A stretch of DNA of 64,000 bases from Sweltsa coloradensis (lineage: Eukaryota > Arthropoda > Insecta > Plecoptera > Chloroperlidae), in contig JAMZAV010000793.1 of the NCBI GenBank assembly GCA_024449915.1, forward strand, positions 124,001 to 188,000. The letters run 5' to 3'. This document shows, one piece after another, positions 1 to 12,325 of this stretch. The notes under the pieces are model-generated. The model had not been told where the DNA came from, searched no databases, and was given only the letters and a program-made list of their open reading frames with translations. Positions within the stretch are counted from its first letter, which is position 1. Every line of letters starts with the position of its first letter. Made by a program: the position numbers and the translations under genes.

Positions 1-2967
1 TAAGATCTTCGTTATTGATAGCCAACTTCAATATAAATTCGATGTTAGTAGAAAGTCATGGTGAATGTGTTTCATTATTTATGTCAGCCATGTCATGCAA
101 ATTAAAATTTGAACATGATAACCTCTATAAAAGCCACACACCTGCCATTAAAAAGTGGAAAATTGCAGGTTCGTGACCGAACGTTGTACAATGCTGAAAG
201 TTTTGATATATAAGTGGTTGAAAGATAAAACAACATATATCATTCTCTATTGCAATAATTAGGGTAATCAATTTTGTAATTTAATAAACATTTTTTGAAA
301 GCAAGAACGGCTAACATGAAAATGATGAAATTCAAAGTGAGAAAAAATTTCAAGAAATATGCTTTCGAAAATTGCGTTCTCAATTTATGATTCTCTAATT
401 GCGTTTGTTTCAGCTACGGTTATGAGTCACGAGGACGTTATCGCAGTGGAATGACGCGTTTTAAAGCCTCGAAATGAAACCGGGATCCAGTTAGCTCTAC
501 ACTACACCACTCAGATATGCAACATCAACGAACAATATTTGACGCGTTAAACACCAGGTTTAAGCCAACGTTTTCAATTAGTTCACGTTATTTGGCTGTT
601 ATAATAGTTTTCTATGCACTAAACAAAATTTAGTACATCCTGTCGTCATATACATCTCAACGCTATCCATTCCATATTTGCAGTTACCACAACGACTCAG
701 ATTATGGTAATCAATAATCAGTCTGAAATAAACATGAACTGTGCTCCTTTGTAAATCAGGCTTTGTAACTGAAAAGGATAGACGTTAAATAAATAAATGC
801 CAAATTGCCTACATTTAAAATTTAAAATTTAATTCAAATCATAAGATTATAACGGATGCGATTAACTGTTAACCATACTGTACTTCAACTACACACACGT
901 ATTAGGTATAATCGCCCTGTTTATTTTACTTTTTTGAGAAACATACTCCAGCATATAACATAACGGTCGTGCAGTAATGTTTACTTAATCACTGCTCATT
1001 GCTCAATCTCTACTCATGCTCAACATTACTCAGTCAGTCAGTCAATACAGTTTATGTTAATGGATTCCATCAGACGCTCTTACCGATTCTATACACGTCA
1101 CGTCACAAAACGAAATCTCCCCAGACATATTTTCTATGCGGGGTTAAAAAAACCTCGCGGATCCAATATTAACCAACTTATAATTGGCAGACAATCTCTG
1201 CATTTCTATGAGGTCACATGATCATTTGTATTTCTCGCCACACTCGGCGTGGTTGCCGGGATAGATGTGACGTCACACTCGCGATACAAGTACACGTGCA
1301 CTCAACTACAATATAGACCCGGGACCGTGCTGGTATGGGGGTTTTACGATGCTTAGAGGAACTGAACAGGTTCAATTTCTCTTGAAATAATTCAACATTG
1401 TATTTAAAAAAACATTGCAATTAGTATTTGTAATTATCTGCAGCAATAATAAACCGTTAAAATTAACTCTTTAAGTTACCTAAAAATGTAATTTCCTGGC
1501 GAGTATTTTAAATAATGTCGTGTACAAACCGAATGATGTTTTAAAAACTTTATTTTTAAATATTTATTTGTAAAGAGGTACGTTTTTCTACCTGGTTTGC
1601 ATTAACAGCCAAGTATAAAATCCATTCAAATGTTGTGGGCTTATATTTCTATCTTGAACTTGAAACTCAGTGTTATTATGTGTCGTGTCATGATATTTTA
1701 CAACAGATATTGCAACAACTAAAATTTGTAATAACATCATATTAACTATATGAATAAAATATTTTCAAATTGAAACTCGATTGAATAATTGATTTCCTTT
1801 CCTATCGTAAGCTGTATGTTCTAACTTCTTAATGTGGTGTTATTATTTAGATTTTCTGGATTTTCTGTTATCTGATTGAGGCGTCCCTCAATCCTAACAA
1901 CTAAACGAGCCACTTGCATATTGATTCAGACTGATACAGACATATCACGTTATGGGGTTGCATTACAGACTGCAAACCTTATAACAAGTTCGATACCAAA
2001 CCAAACCAATTCAATGTCTTGCCTGCTCATAATATGAATACGTGCCAGGTCCCATGAAGTGCCAACTTATTTGAACAGATTATACAGGTTGTCTATACTA
2101 TACGATGTTGGTTCATTGTTTGTAAAATAGCATTTAAATTGAAATACATAAAAGAAGTAATACTAAACAAGTTGTTATATGGGCGACGCAAATAAAGATA
2201 TGAACGAACGCGGAGACAGTGAGGAATGCCGATTCCAGAGTTTTTCGCTGTTATGAAATGATACACATCCAGCGTGATTCCATTTTTGGCGCGGAAATAT
2301 GTTGTTTTGACTTGTATTAACTGTTGAGGCGGTGGTCGGTGGCTAGACGGAGCGCTCGTTGATGTGCTGCAGTTGGTTAATTGCAAAACACCTGGACAGT
2401 GGACAGAATTAACAACAAGCATCGAGACAGAAAGGACCGGTTATTAAAATACGAGAATACGACAATGTTAAACAATGGTAATGTGTCATGATTAATCGTT
2501 GGACGTTTCTGTTTTGATTCTGATTGAGTGTATATCCACCATCTTGTCAATGTCAGCGAGGGTTTGCTTTTTGTCAATATATTGTCCCTGAAATTATATA
2601 GAGCAATATTGTGTTGTGAATAAGAAATAGTTTTAAATACATAAATTTACTTATATTTATTTATAACTCTCATCCATGAACAACCTAACATTTACTCCAC
2701 AATCGTATGTAATAGAATACAATAAAATAGGACTACAACAGATTTTTATGCTTACAAATTCTAAGCGGAAATATATAACTCTAAACATTAAAAACAGTGA
2801 GGCAAGTAAATATGTCATGATGTGTGTAGGGGGGGGGGGGGACGACTCAAGAAAATACGCAGGTGAGTAAGTTATTAGCATTACACCCGCAAAGTAGTAT
2901 ACCTCATTAACAGATTATCGAAGAAAGATGATAGGGATACGATACTCAATAAAACCACATATAGCGA
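1..2967. other. no gene seen
   Basis: AT-rich sequence without a convincing exon. Only short landmarks: the palindrome GTGACGTCAC (1267-1276) in a small GC-richer patch (1240-1345), and a short GTCA run near 1031-1045. Open frames of up to 109 codons look random. Confidence 0.6.
2829..2841 (+). repeat. G13 run
   Basis: Thirteen consecutive G on the plus strand. Confidence 0.95.
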
Positions 2968-3078
2968 TATACTTTGGTGGAGGTGCCGGGTTTGAAAATT
3001 CCTCTCTTTGAGTGAGGACAGCCCCATCTCCCTGACCCCCAGGGTCACCAAACACATTCTGTATGTTGTGAGCTTCAC
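2968..3078 (+). mobile_element. GGTGGAGGTGCCGGG family element (copy 1)
   Basis: Starts with TTTGGTGGAGGTGCCGGGTT and continues through AGTGAGGACAGCCCC and CCCAGGGTCACC, the same order of blocks as the 7.2-kb copy (TAGCCCCGCACCC and CACGGTCACC). It stops at the start of the adjoining LINE tail. Confidence 0.65.
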
Positions 3079-3080
3079 TA

Positions 3081-3342
3081 CCTAATTGTATTATATCGTA
3101 CCTATTACTCATTTCATTTTTTCATTTCAATACTCAATTCTTCAATTCAAACAACTTCAATTCTCAATACTAGAATACCATACTAGTAATATACCTACAA
3201 CTTGATTCACATGAAATGCGCATTCAATTTTATTATTCATTTCATACCATGTTTTAGACTTAGGGAACGATTCACTCCCTCTTCACGGTGTATACTTGTA
3301 CCGTGTATTAGTCTAAAATAAAGATCTAATCTAATCTACTAT
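3081..3342 (+). mobile_element. 5'-truncated LINE 3' end (same family as 46.7-48.1 kb)
   Basis: Shares with the 47.8-48.07 kb segment the phrases ACTCATTTCATTTTTTC, TTCAATTCTCAATACTAG, ACTTGATTCACATGAAAT and CACTCCCTCTTCACG, plus AATAAAGATCTA before a pentamer tail, here (TCTAA)n. Only the last UTR unit is present, so this is a dead-on-arrival insertion. It directly follows a GGTGGAGGTGCCGGG element at 2968-3078. Confidence 0.85.
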
Positions 3343-5113
3343 AAAGAAAGAAAAACAATTGGTATATTTTATGAAGTTTTGTGTAAATTAGAGTGGGTGT
3401 AACAGAATCTAAACATGTATCGCAATTCGCAATTCACATCATCTTTGTGTTCCTCTAGAATTCCCGTCTTCCTCCATCTCTTGAATTATTTTCCGAATAG
3501 AAGTTAAACTTCCCGAGATGCAATGAAACATGTAAGAAAGGTTGCTCGAGACGAAGCTGTCTTACATCTCGCCGCGTCGGAAAGTTTAAGATCAGCGTTC
3601 CGGGCGGGGAAGTTTGGAAGTTGAAGCGGGAAAGAGGGGTTGGCTTGCGACGAGGACGAGAAACATTTTAAGCAAATGGGAAATTGGTTGGAACTCCTGC
3701 GAAACTTCAGCCGTGTTTTAGTTCGAGGGTGCTAAATTATTGCAACTATCGAGATAATTGTTCTTCACACTCTGAGCATATATGTGGAACTTTGCTACGT
3801 TTGCTGACAAATTGATGAGAAGTATTTTTGTATATCAATTTACTTACTAATAATTACATCAAGCTTAACTGTTTATAATAATTAAGTAAGTTTTATTTCC
3901 TTAAAACACGATATTGCAAATCATGGAACATCGTCAAATTTTGAATGGTGACATAGTAGACCTGCTAGTCTGAAAATATATACATAAAACACGTCCAAAC
4001 GAAAATTGCATAAATGTACCAACGAAGTTAATCCAGGAACAGCAACAAAATATTAGGGGGCCAAGAACCTTCTTGAGTACCTACACTATATACCTATACA
4101 TAAAATCACTTTACAACTTACATTGCTTAATATGTTCAGCAAGTTGTGCATTCGGGGCGAGTACCTATTTATTTATAATTATAACACATTATTTTTTGAT
4201 ATTTTATATTCTACATATTAATTATATTAAAAATTTTAATAAACCTACTTTCGATAGTGAGAACATTAGATGCAAAAGCTATAGCTTTATCATATCGAAA
4301 TAATACTTATTTTAAATGTATCTTTTTGTTAAATTATAATCCAGTATATTTATGTACGTGATATTTTAGGTTTACATATGAGGTATAACTACTGTATGTG
4401 AGATGTGTGTTCAATGAAAATATTACGCTCTCATTTGATAATAAACCTTGCAAATGATTTCTTATTGGGCCTCGTGTATATTTCGCCGCAAAGCCCCCTC
4501 TCATGTGCCTTACGTTAGCAGGCCCATGCAGTAGATACATTTCCCTAGGTTTGTAATAACCAAGCAATAACATAACCATCTGCTACATTAGATGCATAAG
4601 AGGAATAAGTCTGTAATATTCAAGACGGGAGAGACGAGTTTTCCAATCCATTTCATCTCCTCCTCCTCCTAGTTCTCTGCTCCTGTCTTGGAGAGAGATT
4701 CTCCGGAGATGCGATGGCATCAGAGGCGGGAGAAGTTGGGACGCGAGGAGGGAAACTGGCGGAAGAAAAATGACATTGTCTCACTTCGTAGACTCGCTCA
4801 TTAAAATTTGATCGGGTAACTAACTTAGTCTTACTCTTATTGCCGACTCTGACGTCTCTTCGTAACGAATTCAGTTTCCGATCTTTAATAACGTCGCCTA
4901 TCTCAACGGGGAGATTACGTGGAGTTTATCATTTTGTATGGTATTTATATTTATACATTGTATTTCACATTGGAAATGATACATATAAGATAAATATATT
5001 TAATATAATAAAAATAAGGTGATGTGCTCTTTTATTTAAAGTGAATGCATTTATGTCAACGGGCCGGGAGCACCAAAAATAAGAAAAGCATACAATGATT
5101 GTTAAAGCGGTCA
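3343..5113. other. no gene seen
   Basis: Two purine-rich, GC-richer patches (3500-3730 and 4620-4760) in AT-rich DNA. The second has a CTCCTCCTCCTCC run. No exon or repeat relationship recognised. Confidence 0.55.
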
Positions 5114-5335
5114 ATTTGCTTTGGTGGAGGTGCCGGGTCATTGTATTATTAGTAGTTTTAGGGCGCTTTAACAGCAAAAATTATTCGCGCTCGGGTCATT
5201 GTAGATTCGGAGATTCCCTTTTCCCTATTCGGTGTTCCTAGCCCCGTCAAGGAACCCCGGGCCTAAGGGTCACTAAAAACATTCATTGTCATACTTGTTG
5301 AAGGGGACGAATGTCAACAAAAGACAGAAAGTGAT
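5114..5335 (+). mobile_element. GGTGGAGGTGCCGGG family element (copy 2)
   Basis: CTTTGGTGGAGGTGCCGGGT is followed by TAGCCCCGTCAAGG, AGGGTCACTA, CATTGTCATACTTGTTGA and GAATGTCAACAAAAGACA, matching the 7.2-kb copy block by block. The sequence between 5143 and 5240 is not shared and may be an internal insertion. AGTGGAGCTTCGCTTAC just after it may be a decayed end like that of the 7.2-kb copy. Confidence 0.65.
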
Positions 5336-7024
5336 GCTAAAAGTGGAGCTTCGCTTACTATTATAACAAATAGTGTGTATGTAGGCCTCAAGGAAATTAA
5401 AAAATATCCAAACAAAGTTTAATGAAACATAAAGGGGTAGAATGAAGTTACGATATAAAATAAAAAAATATAAAAGAGGAAGAACGGTTAAACGATAAAT
5501 AATTGTGTAGAAAATATGTATTATAACATCCATCTCCAATTCTGCTTAGTTTTTTCCCCATGCATTGTGAATGGATATTTAGCATTGAATTACCCGCATA
5601 ATTAATATTTTCTGCTGCGAGTTGTATCTAAATACAGATGTATTTATTTATATTTATACTAATCAATTGTTTACTCGACCGACATCTCATGTATTTATTA
5701 GGTAAAAGGTTTGCAATCCTTCTGATAGGTAATTAGGATCAACGTAACGCAGCACCAACGTGGCGATATGGTTAGTTCTATTTACTACAGAAATAACACA
5801 ACAAAGGACTCGCATTGACCAAGAAGGCCACAATTTTCCGCAATCTTGACACTAATGTGTACGACCCTACCTTGAGGCGGGACACATCTTACATCACTCT
5901 CTGATGTGGTCCAGCGCGGGACCCAGCCCCGCAGAATCTTTCGCTCCCCAACCCACCCTCACTTTTGTCAAGGAAAACGAAATTTTTTCACGGTCCTTTC
6001 ATCGCTTGGTATTTTATCGTCAGCCCTCTATTTCTCCTCGCCTACTATGCTGGATTCTTTTCCGGTTGCTGGCCTAAATTATGACTCCCCAACTCACACA
6101 CAACTTCCGTAAGAGTAGAAACCTTTCATATACGGCCATTCTTTTGGTTTCAACATTTGCAGAAAAAAAAACTTTTTCGTTTGAAGGGAAATCTTTCGGT
6201 TTAATTCATTTTCTGATTTGGTGAATTGTTTTTGTTCTCAAACAACCAACGATCGTTCGTTCTTACATTATGAAGAAAATATATGAAGTCCAAAGGCAAC
6301 GATACTATTTTTTATTGACGCGTTAACGTGTGTAACAATCTACAATGTACTCGTATCATTATTTGTGAATATCGTCAGCCCGAACACAAGGTTTTTTCTT
6401 ACGCGTGCTTATTTAGTTGTTTTATGTGCACATTAAACATTATTTTGATTTGTGTAAAACCGTAATTTTAATTTATGCCACCTGTAAACAATAAATTATT
6501 AGATTTTCATGTAGACCTCGTATTTGCTTTTTCAATATAGTAATATGTGGTTTAGGGCAGCCTAACCATAACATTAATTCATTATTATTTACTTTATACG
6601 CACCATTGGTCCTGACAGTAAGCCTATCCATTTCACGGTACTCATCCTCATTCTGATTTTATAAGGTACTCAGTCTGCCACACGAGATATTACCATTACC
6701 AGCAGACATCAAACTCATAAATCAAGCAGGCACATAATTTTTAAGGCTAGAGTAAATCATTTCTGCTTGACAAGTGTTTTTATCTATTGATGAATTTGTA
6801 AATCAGAATGACCGACAAAACTAAACTAATAAACAGTCTTTTATTATGTCAGCACCCTGCACTATGCCTTGGGTATGTTAATATGCTTGTCAGTATAATG
6901 GTTGTCAACTTAAACTTACCTTTTATGTTATTAACTTTTGTTCTAGACTGAATTACAATTATTATAAGTATTTTAAGTATGCTCTACCTAGAATAGATAC
7001 CTAAGTATATAAGTATATCTGTGT
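5336..7024. other. no gene seen
   Basis: Mostly AT-rich unique sequence. A GC-balanced patch at 5850-6110 carries a 68-codon frame with no recognisable domain. Confidence 0.55.
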
Positions 7025-7113
7025 ATTAGAATATCTACTATTTCACACTCTCTTCGGAGCAGTGCATATCTGTACCATGTACACGATCAAAATGAATAAA
7101 GAATTATTATTGA
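7025..7113 (+). mobile_element. possible LINE 3' end
   Basis: TTTCACACTCTCTTCGGAG, then CTGTACCATGTAC and AATGAATAAAGAATTATTATTG, resembles the end of the LINE family above and ends in an (ATT)-type tail. Short and diverged, so tentative. Confidence 0.4.
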
Positions 7114-7134
7114 TATATAGATAAACCTACCCAA

Positions 7135-7429
7135 AATAGGGAGCGAAGCTTACCGTTGTGATACAGCGTTTTGTGTATCATTCAGTTAGTTGGTGGAGGC
7201 GCCGGGTCTGTTTGGGGATATCCATCCCCTTTGGAAGAGTTTAGCCCCGCACCCGTACCCGCACGGTCACCCGAAAAATGACATACCATCCTTGTTGACG
7301 GGCAATGTCAACAAAAACGCATGTCAGTTCGAGGTCATGTCTGGTTTTTATTGTGAGACGACAGTGATGGACCGATTTATATAAATGTGTAAAATATGAT
7401 TCATATAGGAGGTGCTTCGCTCCCTTATT
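7135..7429 (+). mobile_element. GGTGGAGGTGCCGGG family element with inverted ends (copy 3)
   Basis: The most complete copy. The core starts at GTTGGTGGAGGCGCCGGGT (about 7188) and includes TAGCCCCGCACCC, a CGGTCACC block, CTTGTTGACGGGCAATGTCA and a TGTGAGACGACAG end. The core is bracketed by AATAGGGAGCGAAGC (7135-7149) and its inverted form GCTTCGCTCCCTTATT (7414-7429). It may be a short non-autonomous DNA element, or a SINE with coincidental flanks. A few short open frames cross it but are not genes. Confidence 0.65.
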
Positions 7430-10400
7430 TTTATTGAGATTGGGATACGTGTTTTTGGCACCCTTTAACTGTTTTATTATTACTTTAAAATCTATGACCA
7501 AATGACGCTATCGTTTTGTTATTGCTCGATATCAGTGACCTCACCATTTCTTTTTAGCGCTTGCAATTGTCCAAATCTCACCACATTTCTTGCGTGTAGT
7601 TGTACTTTATGTGAGTCTGTATTGATTCGAGCCTGGAACTAGCCTAGCTAGAATCTGTGCATCAACATCTACAATAAGGTCCATCCAGCCTCCATTAAGT
7701 TTCTGGACATTTCACGATAAGCGTCCAATGTTCTTATCTCCCTTGCTTCGGATATGAGTTGTTCTTAACAGCAGACAAAAAGTCTTTGCTCGCTGCCGAA
7801 TGTTTGGGACTGGGGAGATAGAAAGAAATAAGCTTGGCGATCTCAGATGAACCGTGAGTGAGAGTGAGAGGGGGGATATAGGACGGACGTCGCCCAGAGA
7901 GAGACGGGGAGTACGGACATTAGCGCAGCTAGAGTCCGGAATCTGGAGACCCATTGGTCATCCTAGATTACTTCTTCGGGGTTTTCATCGGTGACAGGTT
8001 ATACTCTCCCTCTCGGACAGGAAATTGTGTCCACTATCCCCCTCAACCCATCCCCCCCCCCCACCCCTAGCACCGGAGTTTGGGCTGTCGTCAGTTCCGG
8101 TTTCCGGTGTAGACCGGCTGATGATGCTCGGGTCTTGGCAAGACACTCGACGATTGGTAGTCCGGAATCACAAGTCCGTGTACGTGATAAGAACATAGCA
8201 ACAACAAATAGGAACAGAAGGTGAGGGGAGTCTTGGCCTGACTACCCTTGGCTATGCTTAGTTTAGAATTTAATTTGGTTTAACTAACATCCTTACAATA
8301 AATGGGTGTGGTCGAGGGGGTGATGTTGCTTTGTCTTGCGTTACATTAATGCATTAATGATATATTCGAGACGATTGTAATGATAGATGAGGGCGCTGGG
8401 AGAAAATAAGAAAATGTTTAAAGTACCACAATTTCAGAGTAGGCTATAGTTCTGTTAATATCTCCACGCACATTCGGAGTCATCATGTCAAATATTATAT
8501 TTACTTATCAACTAACCAAGTGTTTCGTTTATTTCTAAATAATCATAAAACCATTTGTTAAGAGGATATAGGACCTGAGTTTACAGCAACTTCCTGTTCG
8601 CTCGGCCGACTGACACCACAGTTGTTAACAATATCGGGTAGTTGTCAAGGAAGCGGAAACATAGAGCTCTACAGTAACAATTTTCAAGAAATCATTTCTA
8701 AATAATTAAAAATAAATAAGTTGATTTTCATGTTTTTGGATTTTCTTAAAAAGTACAAAATTGATTGCATTCGTGGATTGATCCTTGCTGATAAACATGA
8801 AATATTGAAAATCTGCTACTGTATAGAGCTGTCCATGTATGCTTTATTGACAACTATGTAAAGTTTCAGTTACGTCAAATTCTTACCGGCCGAGCGTGCC
8901 AACTACCAAATGTGTCCTATTTATATATACATATATTATTCAATCACAATATTTTATACATTTTAATTATTGTGCAACGAATCGCATACCTACACCACCC
9001 GACAACTAAAAATAGTTAGTATTATTAGAAGGAACATGGATTTTATGTAAGAAAGAACCATTAATTTATTAAAACATCACGGCAAATTTGTTTATTGCTG
9101 GTGTCGTATTAAATCGATACACTTTTTGTAAGTTATAAACATTTGCGGCTTGTTATCAAATATGTGTGTTTTACATTGAGGTACTGAAGAATTAATAATG
9201 GAGTAGGCCTACACATACAAAATTAAGCCCCTGAAAGTAATTTCAGTAACTTTGTAAGAAGCTTGGTTGACTTTCTTCAATCCTTTTGCACTTCGCTTAT
9301 CAATTTATGAGCGGTGAGGAAGGTTGGTAAGGGAGGTAGGGTGGATATGCGGCGGGTGGCAAGCGAGTCTTATACTTATGATATGATACCCTAAGGTATA
9401 CGCGTGCACGGGCGTCAAACACCCCTCTAAGCTGTCACGGCTACAGCTACCTTAATTTAATTACCCAGACAGCAGTCTCCAAAGTTTCTCCGCCCCTCAA
9501 CATTATTGCGAGACCAAAGTTTCCCAAAGGAGCCCATGCAGCCAGACCCACGCCTCAAAACTTTCGATATAAAGTCTGTTCCGAACTCTCTCCTGGGCAT
9601 ACACACCAAACAGAAATGCGTATAAAGCTAATCGAGGAGATGAGGAGGGAAACAAACAAACAACAAACACATGTCTGTATAGAGTTATCTCTCTATTTTA
9701 GAATCATAGCATTTAGTTTAAAACAGGGGAGTTTCTACTTGTGTACAAGGTAATAGGTGCAGATAGAGGGAGGTATAAGTATGTCGGTTAATTTTTGGTA
9801 AAATCGCCGACAGCATACGGTATGATATTAATCTTTAATCTAATAACTCTGTTGCTCTTTATCTTATGTACCCTATAGCTCCATACGAGAAGTCAGCTAC
9901 CCTGGGCATTATATTCTATATCCCAAGCCCAGAAGTGGAACAAGGTGTCGAACTAAGAACCTTATGTAGTAAACTTACCTCTTGCCATTTGAGCTTCCAG
10001 GAACATACGATTCAGTATTTTATATCCTTAATTTCTTTTTTACTATTCAATGTAGGTCACTTTTTGAATAATTCCAAACATTATCCACGGTATTTATTTT
10101 CTTTGCCAAAGTATTCAGTTTTTCTGGACAATTAACTTCCTAAAATGCCCAAATTATCTCAAATGGTTTATGTATGAGGTAAGGTGTATCTCGATATAAT
10201 TACGTATTTACTCAATTCTAAAGTCGTGGGCAATTTGAGTTCGAATTGAAGCCCATGAGACCTATGAAGATATTTTCTACGCCAGGTGGTGTACCCCTCC
10301 ACACTTAACCCTCACCAATTATTGCCATAAGTTTAATTCCGTAAATGGTTCCAGTTAAAGATAGTTTTCGAAACACTATTATTTTCAAATACCTCAGAAA

Positions 10401-11540
10401 TGATTGCTCGTTTTTTAAAATTTCTTACAACGCAGTTGCTAGCTTGGTAAAACGGATACACACAATGACATGTGATTACTATTCTCCAGTATGACGAGGA
10501 AATGATAGGGTAGTTAGTGATAATGATGTGTAGGGTACGAAACTCAACGTCGATTACACTTAGTGCGCGTCAGTCTGTTGGTGATGCCGCCATATTTATC
10601 TCAAACAGCAATTATCTTCTTAATGAACAAAAACATACACTATGTTATTTATTTGGTGAGCATTTTCGATAAGAAGTTGCAGCTAAAATTAATAGATAAA
10701 AAATATATAGGTTAGGTTTGTAATTACTTAATAAAGGCAATAGTCAAGTAAACGGGATGAGAACAAAATAAATTGTACTAGGAGGAGGGGAAACGTAATG
10801 AACCAGAGCTGAAATATCTCTTTCAACATTTTGTCTTATTACGACTGATGAAAAGTTCTATCGGATAACAAACTTTATGGCTGCCGGGGTGGGAGTCGCT
10901 CGAGCTCAAAACACAATATTATGTCGTTTATTTATGCTCACAATAGTTATAAAACGATGCGTAGCTTTATTTTATGATTTTAGCTTAAATACGCTTTATA
11001 GAATAAGCTATACCAGCTGGTAACTGGTACAGCAGAAAGATTATATACATGAACGTGAAAAATAACATAAAACTACATAATTCAGATACAACCATAAGAG
11101 AATCTCCAAGATAAGAACAGAAGTATAAGCAGATGTGTACATGATATGATTACTGGTCCAATTAACAATAACAATTAACAACAAATTAACAATACTCCTG
11201 ACAACGAGACGTTACATTAAAACATGAAATTTGGTGTTTGATCTGGTATAAGATACCTTATAGGTGATAGTGGGAAAGTTATAATGTAGGCACATAAATA
11301 AAAGGGCGAATGAGGAAATACATTTGAAAAATAAATAAACGGAAAATAGAGTTTGTACTTGGATCCATTTTGTAGTTGTAGTGGAACGGACATTGAAAGG
11401 GAAATTGGAAGGGAGATAATGGAAGGGCATTTGGAAGGGACTATTGCAGGTGCAAGTTGAAGGGACATATTGCAGAGGATTGAAGGATTGAAGGCTTTCG
11501 CGGACCGTAATTAAAGCGAGCGTTTCCATTTGACTATGCC
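7430..11540. other. no gene seen
   Basis: Contains GC-richer patches at 7690-8230 and 9290-9660 that could be regulatory. CTCGGCCG and CGGCCGAG near 8600 and 8890 hint at a decayed inverted repeat. No exon was recognised. Confidence 0.5.
8052..8062 (+). repeat. C11 run
   Basis: Eleven consecutive C inside a C-rich stretch. Confidence 0.95.
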
Positions 11541-12325
11541 GGAAAAAAAGTCACTGTTTTTTTTTTTTTTGTTACAGTGTTTGAATGTCTCGCCATAACG
11601 TTCGAACGGAAGCTCGGATCGAGGTGAAATTTGGACCATCGACCAAGGTTCGTTCTCGATTGAATGCAATTAGTTTTGTGGCAAAATCGTTCAAAAAGTT
11701 AAAAAGTTACATTAAAGTTAATCGAAAGTTTTTTTTTTAACTAAACGGCGACAAAATCTGAGGTGGCCAAATCATTTAGAATGTTCGTCCGGTCACGAAT
11801 ATGTTAATTTTATTTTGATCCGATAAGTAGTGTAGATGGAAATTACATTATAACAAAGTACCGTTACCATGGCAACGGAAGTCGCGCAGCTTTTTTGGCT
11901 CATGATAGCGGTCGAACGGAGGTTCATATCGAGTTGAAATTTGGACCATCCGCAAGCTTTGATCTGGATTGAATGCCATCAGTTTTGTGGCCAATTCGTT
12001 CAAAAAGTTAAAAAGTTACATTAGAGTTAATCGCAAGTTTTTTTTAAACTAAACGGCGACAAAATCTGAGGTAGCCAAATCATTTAGAATGTCCGTCCGG
12101 TCACGAATATGTTAATTTTATTTTGGTCCGATAAGTAGTGGAAATTACATTTAACAAAGTAACGTTACCATGGCAACAGAAAGTCGCACGAAGCTGGAGC
12201 TTTTTTGGCTCATGATAGCGGTTGCACGAAGATTAAGATCAGGTTGAAATTTGGACCATCAACAAAATTGTATAGCACGTGTTCGCTTATCAACGCGTCC
12301 AACTGAGCGTTTTCCTAATAATAAC
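11541..12325 (+). mobile_element. repeat A: tandem-dimer element with X-boxes
   Basis: Begins at a poly(T) near GTTACAGTG and TTTGAATGTCTCG, then holds two tandem monomers of about 310 bp. Each has CGAACGGA, GAAATTTGGACCATC, TTTTGTGGC, GTTCAAAAAGTTAAAAAGTT, ACTAAACGGCGACAAAATC, ATCATTTAGAATG, CGATAAGTAGT and GTTACCATGGCAAC. A distal segment ends at ACGCGTCCAACTGAGCGTTTT. The inverted copy at 23.4-24.3 kb shares all of these. No coding capacity is evident; the class is unknown. Confidence 0.85.

Noticed and set aside
8555..8930. Transposon with inverted ends around CTCGGCCG/CGGCCGAG
   Set aside because: Only about 9 bp pair well, and spacing to other shared bits (TAGGAC) differs on the two sides.
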